This document shows, in pieces, positions 10,391 through 23,900 of a stretch of 64,000 nt of DNA. How positions within the stretch are numbered: the stretch's first letter is position 1; each line of letters opens with the position of its first letter. Where the stretch lies: contig ML681990.1 of the NCBI GenBank assembly GCA_007922195.1, positions 34,236,256-34,300,255 of the forward strand. The letters run 5' to 3'. This DNA is from Podocnemis expansa. Lineage: Eukaryota > Chordata > Testudines > Podocnemididae. The notes under the pieces were generated by a model. That model had not been told where the DNA came from and searched no databases. It saw only the letters and a list, made by a program, of their open reading frames with translations. The position numbers and the translations under genes are program-made.

Positions 10391-13300
10391 TGTGGACCAC
10401 AAAGTCAGGTTTGCATCTGATAGGATGGGAATAGGTGCTACTAGAAGTGGGCAATATCTGCTATCCTGGCTATTACTGACTCTGCAATAACAAGTAATTT
10501 TATTTTCAGTGATCCACAATAGAAAACATACATGTGGTACCTTTGGTGCTACATTATAGTGTGACCCAGGTGAAGTGTACATGTAGAAGTTCAAAAATGA
10601 TTCTTAAAGAATGATGCTAAGGTCTGCTGCAATGAAGTGGTTAAAATAGGCTGGATCAAACGTTGACTCCGAATAGCTTAACTATTTCAGGTCTCATTTA
10701 TCCATCAGTTAGGGTAAGGACTGCCTGCTACTCTGTGTTATACATTGCCTAAGATAATGGGGCCCCCTTCTTGGTTGGTCCTTAAGTACTACTCTAAATA
10801 AATATGACTCATCATACTACTAGAAGATAGTTTTTGAAGCAGCCATTGTAGAAAGAAACAAAACAATTGGGAGGGGAGAAAGTAGAGCAGCTGATAATCC
10901 ATAAGAATATTCTGGGCAGGAAAGGAGATGATAGCATCCAGAAGAGAGATGACATTTAGTAAACTCATTTAAAAATAATATTTAGAAAACAACATTAAGA
11001 GGTAAAAAGACAGCCTTCACATTATGTCTCAGTCCTCAGTAATCCACCCTCTAAGTGTCAGGTCTGCCTTGTGTTAGAGAGCCTAGACCCAATGGGTTTC
11101 GTTTACATATTTCACTTTTATCCACTTCTCAGTCAGTGCTGTCATTCTTCTTGCATTTTAGACATATATACCAAAAATACTATTAATGGCAACATTTTAA
11201 AACTTAGCAGTCTCAAGTTTTCAGAAATGCTAAGCGCTCCCAAGACACTTTTATTTAGGTATCTAAATAAGGGTTTAGGAACTTAAGTATGGCAGCCAGG
11301 CCCAACAACTTTGGCCAAGGACGATTATTAACACATTGACTTCCAATGGTTTGATCCTGTCTGAATATACACCGGTTCAAAACATCACTTAATAGTGAAC
11401 CAGAATGCTTACAAAAACCCAACAGAAACAAGAATCAAAGTCCTTTACAGATGTATGTTAAAAATTGACTGAAAGGCTTTACTCCTGTTAGCACCTGAGG
11501 TCTGGCAGAGAGTTTAGAACCCTTTCTCTTGAAGCAGATTAAAGGTATCTCTAGCACCCAAAACAGTAAAGCATACTTTCTGCACTTAACTTCTGTTAGG
11601 AATCTGAAGGCTTTCAAAATTATTTTAATAAGCTTTTAAGGGCAACTTTAACATTATTTTAGGCCTAGTGGAAGATGGCTGTGCTACTTGTATTTTAATT
11701 GTAGTTAGAGAAAGAAAAAGTTATTTCTTATGTAATGAGACTGTCTTCCCTACCACTTGTGACTAGCAACCCCAAAGAACAACAAAATTTATGAAACATG
11801 AAATGAATCTGAATACACCAAAGAACTGTTGAGTCATGAGCTTTTTGAAAACTTACTGGTAGGGCAAAATTCCATCTTTTTTTTTTTTTTTTTTTTTTGC
11901 ATCAAGACTCAGGTGAACTCAGTCTGGCTCATTTCAGATGGTAGTCTTATAAAGGTCAGTGGCGTTGGCTCATTTTTGTTTAAACCCAAAAACTCCAAGC
12001 AAGTGTCAATGAATGTAACGCCACACAAACTAAAGCAAACAAATAAGACCTTTGCTTCAAAATTCTCTGAGAGGGAACCTTGACTCTTACACAATTCTGT
12101 TCATTAAATAGTTCAGTAACCATCAGTTCTCTTGCACCTGAAAAGAGCTCTTGATATAGTCAAGCAGAAACTTCAATGAGAACAGTAAACTCTGACTGAA
12201 ACAATCACTCAAGAAACTCAACAAACTTAGTGTTTTAACAGATATGGTCCTATAATTATGAATCTGGGGGAGATATTAGACAGTCCGCAAATGGATGGTG
12301 GTATAGCAGGAACAGTCCCTTGATTCAAGTTTCCTTGACGTCGAATTCATTCATTAATTCCACAGGATATTTCAAGTTTCATTGGGGCTTTTGATTTTTT
12401 TTTCCTCCACTTGGTCAATCACCCACTTGGGGGATCAGAATTTTTCACTACAACTTTAATTTTTTCTTCCTGCCAGTGTGGATTTCTAGTGCTTTTTTGC
12501 AAATTATTTCACCCTTCACTAGTGGAACAGTTTATATTTTAAAACATGTAAAATTTAAAAAACACATAGGTTAGAAATGGCAGAGTTGCAATTTAATCAC
12601 TTCTGACACAAGACACTAATGATCTATATTTCTGGACATCCACAGTGATAGATGAGACTGAGGAGTTCTGTGACTTTAGAAATGTTTGGATTTTAATATT
12701 GTTATACTGCTCTGTGTCCACTAGATGGAGTCAAAAGTGAAAAAGGAATCAGCTTCAAATGAATAGGCTTTGAACTTGTACTGAAAAGCCACAAATGACT
12801 CTCTTACATAGTTATTTTATGGGGAAAAAATGTTGATTTATGGCATATTTACAGAAAATCAGATTTAGATTGTGAGAGATAACGCTTGCTTGAGACATTT
12901 AAAAAATGCTGACACAAGAAAAGTTTCAATGACACTGGAACACTGATTTTCTATCAACCTTGCTAGTTACTGAAGAATAGAAAATTTACTAAAAATACTT
13001 CCAGATACAAACCACTAAACTACTACATATGCATGACTGTTAAGAAAAGAGTTTGTTAATCTAAAAAGAAAATACAATGATTCTCTGGGTGAAGCAGCAT
13101 AAATATTATTTGTATGAGTTAGCATGACTGACCAAATCACTGGCAACCGGTTAAACAACTATAAAGAACAAATTAATTTAGGACTTCTGCCCTTGAGGTA
13201 ATACATAATTTCATTTCATACATATTTCTAACATGTTATAGTTTAAAATGTATTAGCAGGCAGGTTTTTCTAACCAACACAAGTAGAGACTACAGCTAGT

Positions 13301-13980
13301 CAGTAGCAGCTCCCTGATCCTCATCCTTCAGCCCCAAATCAAATTTAAGTTGTGAACTCCATTTTTCTCCCAGAAATCTTACTCAAATGAAGAAATGGAT
13401 ATATTGGAACTCTGCTCATCTACACACCTTCCCTGTCCTGCTCAAATGACACCCCTTCTCACATCTCATATTGGGAAAAGAAGGGAGAGTGCCATGGGAG
13501 GTGGAAGAAAAATCTCTGCTGTGATTTTCAGAAAGTTCCCTCCTTTGTAAAGGGGGCATTCTCCACTGGCCTTATTTGGGCAGTTTAACAACATTCTGCA
13601 CCACTTACACAATGTAAAGTGGCTATACTGGACTGGAGACACCAGTGGATTACATACTTACCCCCCCCCAACCTACAATAAAAAAACTTCACAGTTCCAA
13701 AGAGAATCTCAAAGCTAGGAAATGCCAACGTTAATTCTGCCATGTACATGTAGCCATTTTGAGAAGTCTTTGATGATCACATGCAATTATTTCCCACAGA
13801 AGCCTTCCTTGTTCAGTGTAAAAGGATAATGATCTGTGAATCACAGCATGCTCAATATTTCTTCACTGAAAGGGTGCCCTGTGTCTCATTCACTGCATAC
13901 CATCAAAACTCTGCATTCAAAATCAAACAGATACAACCTATATACTTTTCCACAGTTCTCATTCACATAATAACTGTGTC
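10391..13980. other. intronic stretch with no recognised feature
   Basis: AT-rich sequence without a credible gene or a transposon I can delimit. It includes a run of 22 T at 11877-11898. Open frames here are short and lack similarity to anything I know. Confidence 0.6.
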
Positions 13981-13984
13981 TCTT

Positions 13985-14130
13985 ACATACAAATGTCTTG
14001 ATACTAACAATGCCCCTGTCAAAGTGAGAAGTATTATTATCCCAAGTGATGCTTGGGAAGATTAAATAATTTGCTCAAGATCATATAAAGAGGTAGAAAA
14101 AGACCTACATCTCCCGGATTCCACCTCATT
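13985..14130 (-). repeat. MIR-like SINE remnant
   Basis: Read on the minus strand it contains GATCTTGAGCAAATTATTTA followed by ATCTTCCCAAGCATC and GGGATAATAATACTTCTC. These correspond to the conserved 'CTTGGGCAAGTCACTTAAC ... ATAATAATA' core and tail of MIR/CORE-SINEs. Divergent. Confidence 0.45.
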
Positions 14131-15479
14131 GAGCTCTTCCCTTCTTATGGAAAAACACCGCTTCATTTAGAACACAGGTTCTGCTCTCTATGAGGACAGG
14201 ATTTGCTGGACAGCCTCTGATTTGTGTGTACTATAGGGCTCAGAACGTGGCCAATATTGTCTCCTGCAGTTCCACAGTATGGTGGAGGGTGGAGATAGCG
14301 CAGTGTGCACCACTTTTTAATAGTGCAGGTTTGCTCTTCCTGGAACATAGGCCCTGCTCTCTAGGCCTGGGGAGGAAGGAGACTTGCATCTTCTCCATTC
14401 ATTTTTGAACAACTAGTTCACCCGGGTGGAAGCAGTGAGCCATCCCTGCACTGTGAACTGCTATTGGGATCAGATCCAGGGAGGGCTGCACAAGGTGTGT
14501 TGAGGTTTCATGCATGCCAGAACAGACAAAGGGTTGGTCACAATTTTGTTCTTTAGTTATTATAGCCATGTTGATTTGCTGTCTTTAGATGCTAATTATT
14601 TCAGCAGGAAATGCCAGTTCAGCTGATGTGGAAATCAGGCCAAATACTAAAATGAAGTAATTCAACTCACAGAGAGACTTATCTGACATCATATCATTAA
14701 AAATCATCTCAACAAAATAATAAAATTAACATCCCTAGAGGCAATGTTTAAATCCTACTCATACAAAGAAGGATGGGGATCCACAAAGGGAAGAATGGAA
14801 GCTTGTCTTTTAATAAAAACAGAAGCTGACTGCTAGTTAAGAGTGGGTTTTCAGTGAAGAATTTAGGTTGCCTGGGAAAAGTTTTACTTGATTTGCACAC
14901 TATGCAAATTCATTGATTTCAACAAAGTTTCACGAGGACTAAATCAATAAAAACTGAGCCTCCTATATCGGTTCCAAAACTTGTTTAAACTGCACAGAAT
15001 TATTAAAAGACAGTTCTTTCGTGAGAATACTGATTTTTGGACAAACTAAAGCAAATAAGTTAAAAAGAGCTGGATAAATACATCACAATATGCAACCATT
15101 ATTTCTCTTTGGCCTCTTAATTTGTTATTAAAGAGATTACTATTAAAATTTCTGAGCCAAAAAGTTGACTTACATGTAGATTTTAATTGACCTCTGGGAC
15201 CTGGAAATAGGCACTGAAGGGTTACTCAGTAATGCTCAGCAATAAAGTTGAAAGTCTTTATGTTCTTCTGCTCATCAGAAAGAAACAAACCCTCAATAAT
15301 ACCTATACACATTGCCTCTCATCTGGACATCAGATATTCAATAGGTTAACCGACATCCTCAGGGAAAAAAACAAAACAAAACAAAACCCTGAGAAGTTCT
15401 TTAGTGGCATCACATCATCAATTCCGAATGGAATTTTAAAACTCAACTTTAAAATCAAGAAAATTTGTATGTGTCCGCA

Positions 15480-15850
15480 CTTATAGTATATAAACAAACA
15501 AACAAATAAATAAGTGAGTTAATAGTGAACCAGTTCAGTTTTAAGAAGTATTTTGTTTTTAAAAGAAGTTTATTTTAAAGTTTAAGTTTAAAAGTTTAAA
15601 TAATAAAGTTGTATTATCAAAGAATAACAAATTACATAATAACATTTTATAAATATATAATTTATTTAAATATTAATTTATTTATAAAATTATGTATAAT
15701 TATGTATAATTAACTTATATAAATATTATAATAAAGCTTTATTATCAAATAAAGTTTTAACATTTAAAGTCTTTTCAGTTAAGTTTTTTTTAATGAAGTT
15801 GATTTTTAAAAGTTTGTTTTGAAAGAAGTTTTAAAAAAAACTCAGTTTTA
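15480..15850. repeat. AT-rich low-complexity tract
   Basis: More than 80 percent A+T by eye, with repeated TTTAAA, TATGTATAATTA and AAAGTTTAA motifs. No coding capacity. Confidence 0.7.
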
Positions 15851-16149
15851 TAACTCATTTGGAGTTGGATCCTGCTTGATTGTAATGGCTTAACTAGTTA
15901 TCTGAGTTAATTACCAGAACAATCAGTTTTTGCTTCTATGTTAACATCTTGAATTAACAATGTACTTTTTGGCAAAGGCAACTCCTTGTTGTTTTTTTAC
16001 TGGAATACTTAGTGCAGGTTTATACCCAGTTGTTCTTCCATTGACCTGATCTTTACCTTGAGATCACTTTTTGAGAAGATAACTGAATTTAATAAAATAT
16101 GTCCAGCACTTTTTGCAGACATCTGTCAGGTCTTGGACTCAGGGTATCG

Positions 16150-16500
16150 AGCGAGTTTGTGAGATTTAATAAGGAGACTATGCATTCCTAGGAGGAGAGC
16201 ATAACAAAAGAGCTCTATAATGGAATAGAAAGTTGTATTGGAGTCAATGCCAGACACACAGGAGTTCAGCAAGGCTGTGTTCTATCACCATTACTGTTTA
16301 ATAATAGCATAGGTTAGTTGATGGATAAGCTTGAGGAAGCAGCTTGTTTGATAAATAAGCTTGAGGAGGTGGTGCTTCAAGATTTTGAACATGCTGTTGT
16401 CATTGACTTATTGGCTCAGTCTAGTGAATCACTGCAGATGATGGCTGACCTGCTTGGGCAAGAAGCAGCATGCACTGGCCTGATTACTATTAATTTTATT
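16150..16500 (+). mobile_element. dead LINE reverse-transcriptase fragment (not typical CR1)
   Basis: Plus-strand translation around 16261-16299 gives GVQQGCVLSPLLF, the motif B block of non-LTR reverse transcriptases. At about 16384-16440 it gives FEHAVVIDLLAQSSESLQ, which aligns to the catalytic (F/Y)ADDI-LLA-SSE-LQ block of such enzymes. The catalytic Asp pair has become Val-Val (GTTGTC where GATGAC is expected), and the frame between the two blocks is broken, so it is inactive. The open frame at 16318-16569 carries the second block. The clade is uncertain; the spacing and wording differ from the CR1 copies elsewhere in this window. Confidence 0.65.
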
Positions 16501-16984
16501 AATCCAGATATATTTGGTATTAACACCTTTTTACTACTTGTGAACCTTATTATTAGATCAGCCCCTTAATTGTTGCTTAGCCAATCCATGTTCATTTTAT
16601 GGTCTTTAACTACTTGCTCTAGTTTCCTGAGCATTTTTGTACTTCAGTGAACAGCCTCCAATTTGTAAACTTTCTTCTAGAAATGTGGAGCCCAAATATG
16701 AATGTCACATTCCATGTACCGTTCCATCAAAACCATGTGGATGGACACTTTCTCTCCCCTGCTCTATGACATTTGTGTGCAGGCCAAAATGACCTTTTGC
16801 AGCACAATAAAAATTCAAGCTAATATATCTGGGGAAAATCACATATATTTGCAGTGATAAGAAATAATTTTGAGGAGCCTTAGAAGTGAAAGTGAATGGC
16901 ATATGAGATTTAAATTTGTACTCTGGTATTTTGCCCACACTTCTTATTCATTTTAAAACACACTCTGATTTTTCTGACCTAATA

Positions 16985-17100
16985 TTCCTAATAGGAATAT
17001 TATGCCCATTTTACAAATGCAGAACAGAGATGGGTTGATTTGTCTCAAGTCATAATGGAAGTCTGTTGACAAACCAAGGGCTGATTTGTATGTCTGGAAA
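16985..17100 (-). repeat. MIR/L2-tail-like remnant
   Basis: The plus strand reads ATGCCCATTTTACAAATGCA, then GAACAGAGATGGGTTGATTT and GTCTCAAGTCATAATGGAAG. This is the complement of the MIR-style 'GACTTGCCCAAGGTCAC ... CCCATTTTACAGATG' block. Confidence 0.4.
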
Positions 17101-19560
17101 TAAAATTTAAGAGGCAGGTTCTTTTTCAAAATTGAATAACTCGGAATATGAGTGGCAGAAAAATAAGAAATAATAGGTACTGAAATTAGAAGGTCTAAAA
17201 AAATTAGGAAGATTGGATAACTAAGTTTATAGAGCTAAAATGCAACTCCTAGGCCCTGCACCATTGCAGTCACCTGCATGTTCTGCCTGATCTATTCTTG
17301 ATCCATATCTAACAGAAGTATTCTCAATGGTGTTGAGGGATCACTATTACTAAAACCTAAATTGCATTCTACTCCTTGTACCGTTCAACAATATAAAGAA
17401 TTCTTTACTCTCATTTATATTATGTACTTTCATATCTCCACCTAGTTGTCTCTATGTTGTACTTGTTAAATTAAAATTCTTTTACTAAATCACTTCATGT
17501 AATTCCTTTACTATTTTTTCTCCCTTTGTGAACCATAGTTTGATAATAACTTCTGCAGATCCATGGATTCCAGGATATGTCTTACTTTTTCCTTCCAAAA
17601 GTAGTGTAAGATTTGTCTATGTAGATATACATTTGAACAGTGAGGTACAAAATAAAGATACATTAAAAAGTGTGTGTGTTAGAGGGATTTGTTGTACTTC
17701 TACTTGGTGCTGTTTTGCCTTTTCTTAGCTTTTTATCATAATTAACTTTAAAGACAGGACATTTGCAAAGTATTTTTATTTATTCTAAAATTTATAAAAA
17801 TGCACAAATATTATAAACATATTGACCATTACCAGTTTAAGTATTGTCCTGCATCCCCACAGTTACCCTTCTTGACAAAATTCCCAGATATAAAGGTGAA
17901 CCTGAAAATACGCTTTGGGAGTTATCAGATGCAAGCTTTGTTGGACAAAATTGGGGAAATAAATTTCAAATTAAGGGGATCTCCATCCATTGAGGTTACC
18001 TAGCTCCTATCACTAAGCATTTGTTTCTAGAGACTGTTAGCAAAAAAAGTAGCTGAGGTGATCTTGAATGATCTCAAAATTAATATTGAGATGAATGAGA
18101 TCTGTAGAGGAAAAGACATTCCCTCAGATAACCAAGGTCAAACACGAAAAGGACCTAAATCAACTCTTTTGGGTACATCTGAAAGCAAACAGAATCCAAT
18201 GTAAATTTCAGAGAACAGGTTTAATATGTTCCTCAGGGCTACCTCTGCTTTGTAACTACCAGTAGGCTGTCACATTCTACAGAAACAGAAACTTTTGAAA
18301 GATCTTCACAGGTAACCCCCAGAGAAGAGCAGTGTAGGAATAAACAAGTTTGGAGGTCACAAAAGACATAGATAACTCTGCTAGGACTCATTATCAGACA
18401 AATGCTAACAATAGCCTGGCAAGTTAGAAAGCAATAACAGACACTATTGTTTCTTCACAATAAGGTGTAGAAAGAAGTCCAGAAGCACCCTTAGAATGCA
18501 ATTCATATGACAAATGGAGTGCACTCTCCTCAATATCATCTCAGCCATACTTCCTAAGACTTTCTCCACTGGTTTCATCACTGTCTTTTGTCTACAGGTA
18601 GCTTCAGTCAGAACTGCTCTCATCCCAGATCTGTAGACATAATCAAAAAAAGAAAGGAGAGGGGTAGATATGTGCTGATGGTACCACAGCCCAAACAATC
18701 TCATAAGCAGGAGCTCTGTCAACTGTGATTTTCTTTTTTTTATTTCTCTAACACTATATATGTATGCATAGCATTTCATAGAAAAATGAAAGACAAGGTC
18801 CCACCCTGTGCCAATGATCCTATATTGTATAGTGGGTTTAAACAAGACCAGAACACCTATAAAGTTTGAGAAGGGTTTGTAAGGGGAGGATTTATATAGT
18901 GTTCTGTTTTTGTTTTATTTTGGGGTTGGTTTTTTTTTTTTTGCAGATTGTTGGTGTGTGTTTTTCTTTTTGTTTGTTTGTTTGTTTGTTAGACAGGAGC
19001 TTAGGAGGGAAGGCTATAGGGATTGGTATGCAAGCAGCAATGGTAGTGTCCTGAAGAATGGAAGACACAGTAACAATGGCTGTAGAAGTTGTGGGATGTA
19101 CATTACTTTGGAGTGGGTATCTGAAAGGTACTTCATTTGTATGTTTTGCCTGATCTAGAAACTATGAAGAGTTTACAAAGGGGATTTGAGTAGATGATGG
19201 AAGGAAGGAGAGGGGTGGCTGAAGGGAAAACTCAAAACTTGCAGATGCAACCTGGATTGGTGAAATGTGAGGATAGATTGCTGGATGAGGAAACTGACCA
19301 ATGGAAGCTTGGCATTATGGAAAAAAAAAGGCAGAAGCAAAGACTGGCTAGCAAAGGAGAAACAGAATAGAGAATAGAGAATAGCTGAATTGGAAAATGA
19401 AGGATGGGGCACGTGGGAGGGCAAGGTAGAAGAGAAGAAGGTCTAATCAGATGGCTAGTCAGGAGTTGGCCAGCCCATTTGTCTGCCTGGTCTCCACTGG
19501 ATTTGGTGACACCACACATTTCGATGGAACATTTCACCCACACATTCAGAACCTAACTGA
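17101..19560. other. intronic stretch with no recognised feature
   Basis: No transposon or gene that I can name. A (TTTG)n run lies near 18970-18990. A 133-residue minus-strand open frame at 18444-18845 has no domain, no signal peptide and no recognisable homology, and is treated as chance. Confidence 0.5.
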
Positions 19561-19569
19561 TAATTTTAT

Positions 19570-20346
19570 TTGTCATAAGGAAGAAATTTTTACCAGGTCA
19601 GACTGGCAGAGATCCTGGGTTTATTTCATCTTCCTCTAAAGCATGGGGCATGAGTAACTTGCTGGTTTGAAAAAAGTAAATGGTAGGTTCACTGGAACTT
19701 GAAGTCTTTAAATCAAGATTTTAATCAAGATTCAGGAGCTCAACCAAAGCGTATGGGGTCTACTGCAGGAGTGGGGGGATGAGATTCTGTGACTTCTGAT
19801 GTGTAAATGGTCAGGCTAGACGATATGATGGTCTGTGGTAGAATGGAGGGTGGTAAACTCCTCTCCTCTGCTTTAGCTATTCCCTTACCAAGGGGCTGGG
19901 CTGCTGTGAAGGTCCTGACTGAGGGGGCTAATTGGCACCAGCTGGCCTCATGGAACTGCCTGAAGCAAAGGCTGAGGGAATGAGGGAATGGACAACACCT
20001 AGGTGGCTCCCCCGAGCGGGATAAAGCCTGCTTCAGTGACCTGAGACGGGGGATATGCGGCTTAAGTAGAGGGAGCTATTGGATATTCTGCTTCCAGGAG
20101 TCTGAGGGAAGTGGAATAATGTCAAGTCTCCTGATACTCCAAGCAAGCCCAGAGAAGGTGGGCTGGTTTAAGTGTTGTTGGGGAGAAGGTTTAAAGAAGC
20201 ACGGTAAATAAAAAGCACAGATGGTTAAAAAAACAAGGACTCTGGACTGGTCTGTGTAAGATAGGAGGAAAAGCTAGACAAAACAGAGCAGGAGTATGTG
20301 ACCCATCTACATGGTTCTTACTGGCTTTAAAGTCTATGAGCATGAC
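19570..20346 (+). mobile_element. CR1-like LINE 3' end, split by a solo LTR
   Basis: The left piece (19570-19833) ends with GGTCAGGCTAGACGATATGA. The right piece (20312-20346) resumes with TGGTTCTTACTGGCTTTAAA and GTCTATGAGC. Joined, these give the usual 'GACTAGATGATCATGATGGTCCCTTCTGGCCTTAAAGTCTATGAG' type tail. The interruption is the LTR at 19834-20311. Confidence 0.6.
19834..20311 (+). mobile_element. candidate solo LTR inserted in a CR1 tail
   Basis: Begins TGTGGTAGAATGG and ends GACCCATCTACA (TG...CA), with 5-bp flanks TGGTC (19829-19833) and TGGTT (20312-20316). It contains a TATA-like GGGATAAAGCCTGC near 20020 and a polyadenylation-like AAATAAAAAGCACAG near 20205, in LTR order. Size is 478 bp. 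The strand is inferred from these signals. The TG/CA ends and 5-bp duplication support an LTR, but no internal retroviral sequence is present to confirm it. Confidence 0.55.
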
Positions 20347-20469
20347 ATACATATAGTTTAATGTCTAACAGTTAGGGTCATTAGAGCTCTGGATTTTTTA
20401 TGTACCACATGATTTTCTTTCTGAAGGTGCAACCATTGCACTTTTCTACCACTTCAACGTTTAACACAC

Positions 20470-20982
20470 CAGGGCTGGATTAATGTAGGGGCTATAGGTG
20501 CTGAACCCCCAGGCCCTAGCCTAAAGGGCAGGTGTGGGCTCAGCCTCCGAGGCTCTGCCTGATCTGCCACCCTCCCCTAGCCCCAGCGAGACCTGGGGGA
20601 GTGCTGGGAGTGCCACTGTCCTGCCAGTACTCGGTGGTCTGGGGGGTGGGCCATGGAGCTAGAGGCCAAGCCTTTTGCTCCCACCCCACCCCGGGACTGG
20701 TTGGTATGCCCCTATGGGTGGGCTGGCACCTGTTCACTCCACCCCACAGGTGGGGGGGGCCAGGAGACACTGGGGCTGGCTCATGGCTCCACTCCCAGGA
20801 GCAGGGCCAGGTTGGGAGGGCTCTGTGGCCTCAGCCCTCTCCCCCAGCTACAGCCCACCCACAGGCTGCCATGGGAGGTCCCCAGTCAGGGGGAACCCCA
20901 TGGTACAGAGGCGGGGCCCCAGGCAAGGCGGGGGCATGGTGAGGGGCAGCCCAGGGCCCCAAGGCAGGTTAATTCGGCCCTG
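20470..20982. mobile_element. hAT-type MITE with GC-rich interior
   Basis: Starts CAGGGCTGGATTAATGTAGG and ends GGTTAATTCGGCCCTG, with flanking 8-bp TAACACAC / TGACACAC (7 of 8). It shares its ends with the element at 44012-44977. The four overlapping long open frames on both strands are products of the G+C-rich core, not genes. Confidence 0.8.
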
Positions 20983-20990
20983 TGACACAC

Positions 20991-23900
20991 CATAAGTTGC
21001 TTTTTTTCTGTCAACTTCTAAACCTATCCAAGCCCACTTCTGTATCTTGTCCTGGGACTCCTGGACATTGGAAATCCTGGCTGCAGAAGCCTTGCAATAT
21101 ACAACCACCTTAGAAGGGAAACTAAAAGGTCAAGAGGATGCCGAAGCTGGAGAGACAAGTGCATGTTGTCGCATTATATTTTATGTAGGGCTTTAAATAC
21201 TAAGAGAAACCTTGAAGAACACTTAATGAATAACAGGCAGCTAGTACAAAATGACAGTTGAAGTAATTAGGTCCAGTAAAAATAACAAGCTAACTCTGGA
21301 TATTTTTTGGCTTATGTTTAAGCAGCGCTGGTAGCACTGCCTATAATCAAGGGGCATCTCCCTATATAACACTCTGTCTTCAGTTACTTAGCTTTGTGTA
21401 GAGAAAACAAAATATTTAATAGCTTCTCACTAACTGTGCATCATTCATTCTGTGCACAGTTAAGTGTCCTGTGGAAAAAATAGCATGTGATAATATAATT
21501 AAAGACTACCTTAATGCATGTACACATAGGGAGCAAATTCAGGTTAGGCAGATAACTTTACTTATGGCATTCCTAACTATTCAGTGCTTGTCTTCACAAG
21601 CTTAATAACACTTTTTGGCTGTTACTGTCTGAGTATGTGCTGAAGAAATGTTTCACCATTAACCATTTCAATAATGAATGCAATAAACAAATATCAAATG
21701 CAGAAGTGGTGCTAGGGTAGAGGACTTGAGGCCAGCCGCAAATTAGTCTTAGCTCCCCACAGCCACTCCTTCCAAGCACCAAAGTAAATGTTACGCAGAA
21801 GTAAGGGTGACATAGTATGGTATTATCACCCTGACTTCTCTGCTGCTGCTGGTGACTGAGCTGGTGACCAGCAGCAATAAAGAAGCAAGGGGCGGGGGCA
21901 ATACAAACCATGCCACCACACTTCTGCAGTTCCACACGGCTGCTGGTGGTGGCAACGCCTCAAACCCACGTACTGCTCTTTGGTCACCTGGCTCTGAATG
22001 TTAACAGTGTCCAAGGCTGGCCTTAGGAAAATGGCGCACTAGATGAACAAGGAGTGTGTGGGGGGGGGGCAGCTCTCCATACACTGATCCCTCAGTTTGC
22101 AACTGGAGAGCAGCAGGAAGCGAAAGAAGGGGGGAGAGGGAAGCGGGAGTGCAGCGCTTCCTGCAGTTCCAGGAAATGGGTATGGGAATGGCCCATGCAT
22201 GGAAAGAGGAACTCCTGCCCCCTCCCCAGCCGAGATGGGCCTTGTAGCTGGAGCCCAGTGCACAATAGGAGTCCTACCCCTCCCAAGGTCCAAGCCCACT
22301 GTTCATGGGTGGAAAGAACCTTGGTCTGACTGTGTGTATGTCAGGGGGAGGCACCCCCTTACCATGGTGCTTCACTCTAAGGCTGATGTCATTGATTCTT
22401 TTCCTACAAATCACAGCAGATGGATTGTCCTTAAGTGAAATGTCTTCTCTGTGGTGACTAGCAGCTCAATCTTTGTACATGTGGTTCTTCTTTCACAATA
22501 TAGGGCAGTTTATCACTGGTTTAGGAGAAACCTTGAAAAATACCCCCCCCCCAGATGCTTAAGACATTATTTGTATTTATATTTTGATTTTTGCTGCCGC
22601 TCAAATGAGGCTTTTTGTGCTTCCATTTATTTTGTGCTTTTTGGGAGTATGTTTTTGTATTAACTGGCAGTTCATTTAGTTAAGAGATGAATGATTTTTC
22701 TTACATTAACAAAGACCACATGAGGGCCTAACAGGGAGTGCCCAACAGTGACAGGAAGAGCGACCTTCCCCCCAAACAAGTTTTAAAATGTTTGGAATTT
22801 TCAAATTGTAAACATTTGACTGGGGTTTGATTTGACTAGAATGGAACTATGGGTTTGACTGGCCAAGGGGAAAATGTGTAATTAGTTTTGCTTAATTTTG
22901 CTTTAAACAGCAGTGTGTTGTTTTTGTTTTCTCAGAAAGTACAAATGGTTAGTCAATTAGCAATTAGTACTTAATCAGTAAATGTCTTCCAGAAGTTTGC
23001 ATTCATTTATTTATTTTTATTATTATCATCATCATCATCAGCAGCAGCAGCAGCAGCTTATTTATTGGTTTAGGGTTTTCTCCTATTAATTTTCCGTGAA
23101 TAAATGTCGCATCTGTGAGTTGCTATAGATGAACTTTAAAACTGATTGACTGCCTTTTTACATTTTTATGCTTCTTTTCAGGATAAAATAGATTAAACTC
23201 ACATTTAAGTGTGTATCGTTTTAAAAAAAAGTATATATATCCACAGGATCTTTATTGCAGTCCCTCCAGTACTGTCTAGCTTAATTCAGCCCTCACACTG
23301 GAAAGAGTCTGGCACCACCCTTGAACAAATGAGGTTATTTTTATCATTAAATATCTGCATATGACATGTTTTTTCTGCTCTTTTCTTCATAAGCATACTG
23401 TAGTTTTATTCACTGGAGTTACAAATGAACTCCCCAAGGGGCTCAGACTGGAACTGCAATGTTGAAAACTTCCACCCTGTAACACAAATTTGATTGACTA
23501 CACATCTAAAAGGTCTCAGCAATACTACTGAAGTATTTATTTTCAGAATAGTTAGCTGCAATCATAATTTAAACAGATTTTAATCTAAATTCCCTATATT
23601 CATGCAGATTATAGGAATTCTGTTAACAGTTAACATCACCACAATTTACACTCATATCAATGACATTCAGACTTGCTGAGTGAAAAAGCCAAAATGTAGT
23701 TTAACTATTATCAAAAGAAAGAATACTATTAGTACAAACTTAACACAAGCACTCAGCAGCCTTAATTAGATGAACTATGTAAAACAGCACAAATATGCAC
23801 GTTTTCAAGAGTTGGTCCCAGATGAACTTGAAATGAGATAAAACAGAGTACTAGGTGTTAATAGCTTTCTTATGCCAACAGCAAAACAGCCTATGTCCTG

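Noticed and set aside
13139..13170. Plus-strand sequence resembling the complement of miR-582-5p (a miRNA hosted in human PDE4D).
   Set aside because: About 17 of 20 bases match my memory of the miRNA, but the opposite hairpin arm is absent, and the human miRNA, as I recall, lies upstream of the alternative exon, not downstream. Probably chance.
18444..18845. 133-residue minus-strand open frame.
   Set aside because: No recognised domain, no splice or promoter context and no similarity to a known family; composition looks like ordinary intron.
20532..20995. Several overlapping frames above 100 residues.
   Set aside because: They sit wholly inside the hAT MITE at 20470-20982 and have no domain.
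22011..22060. CAAGGCTGGCCTTAGG as a hAT end.
   Set aside because: No matching inverse end or 8-bp duplication was found nearby, so no element can be delimited.
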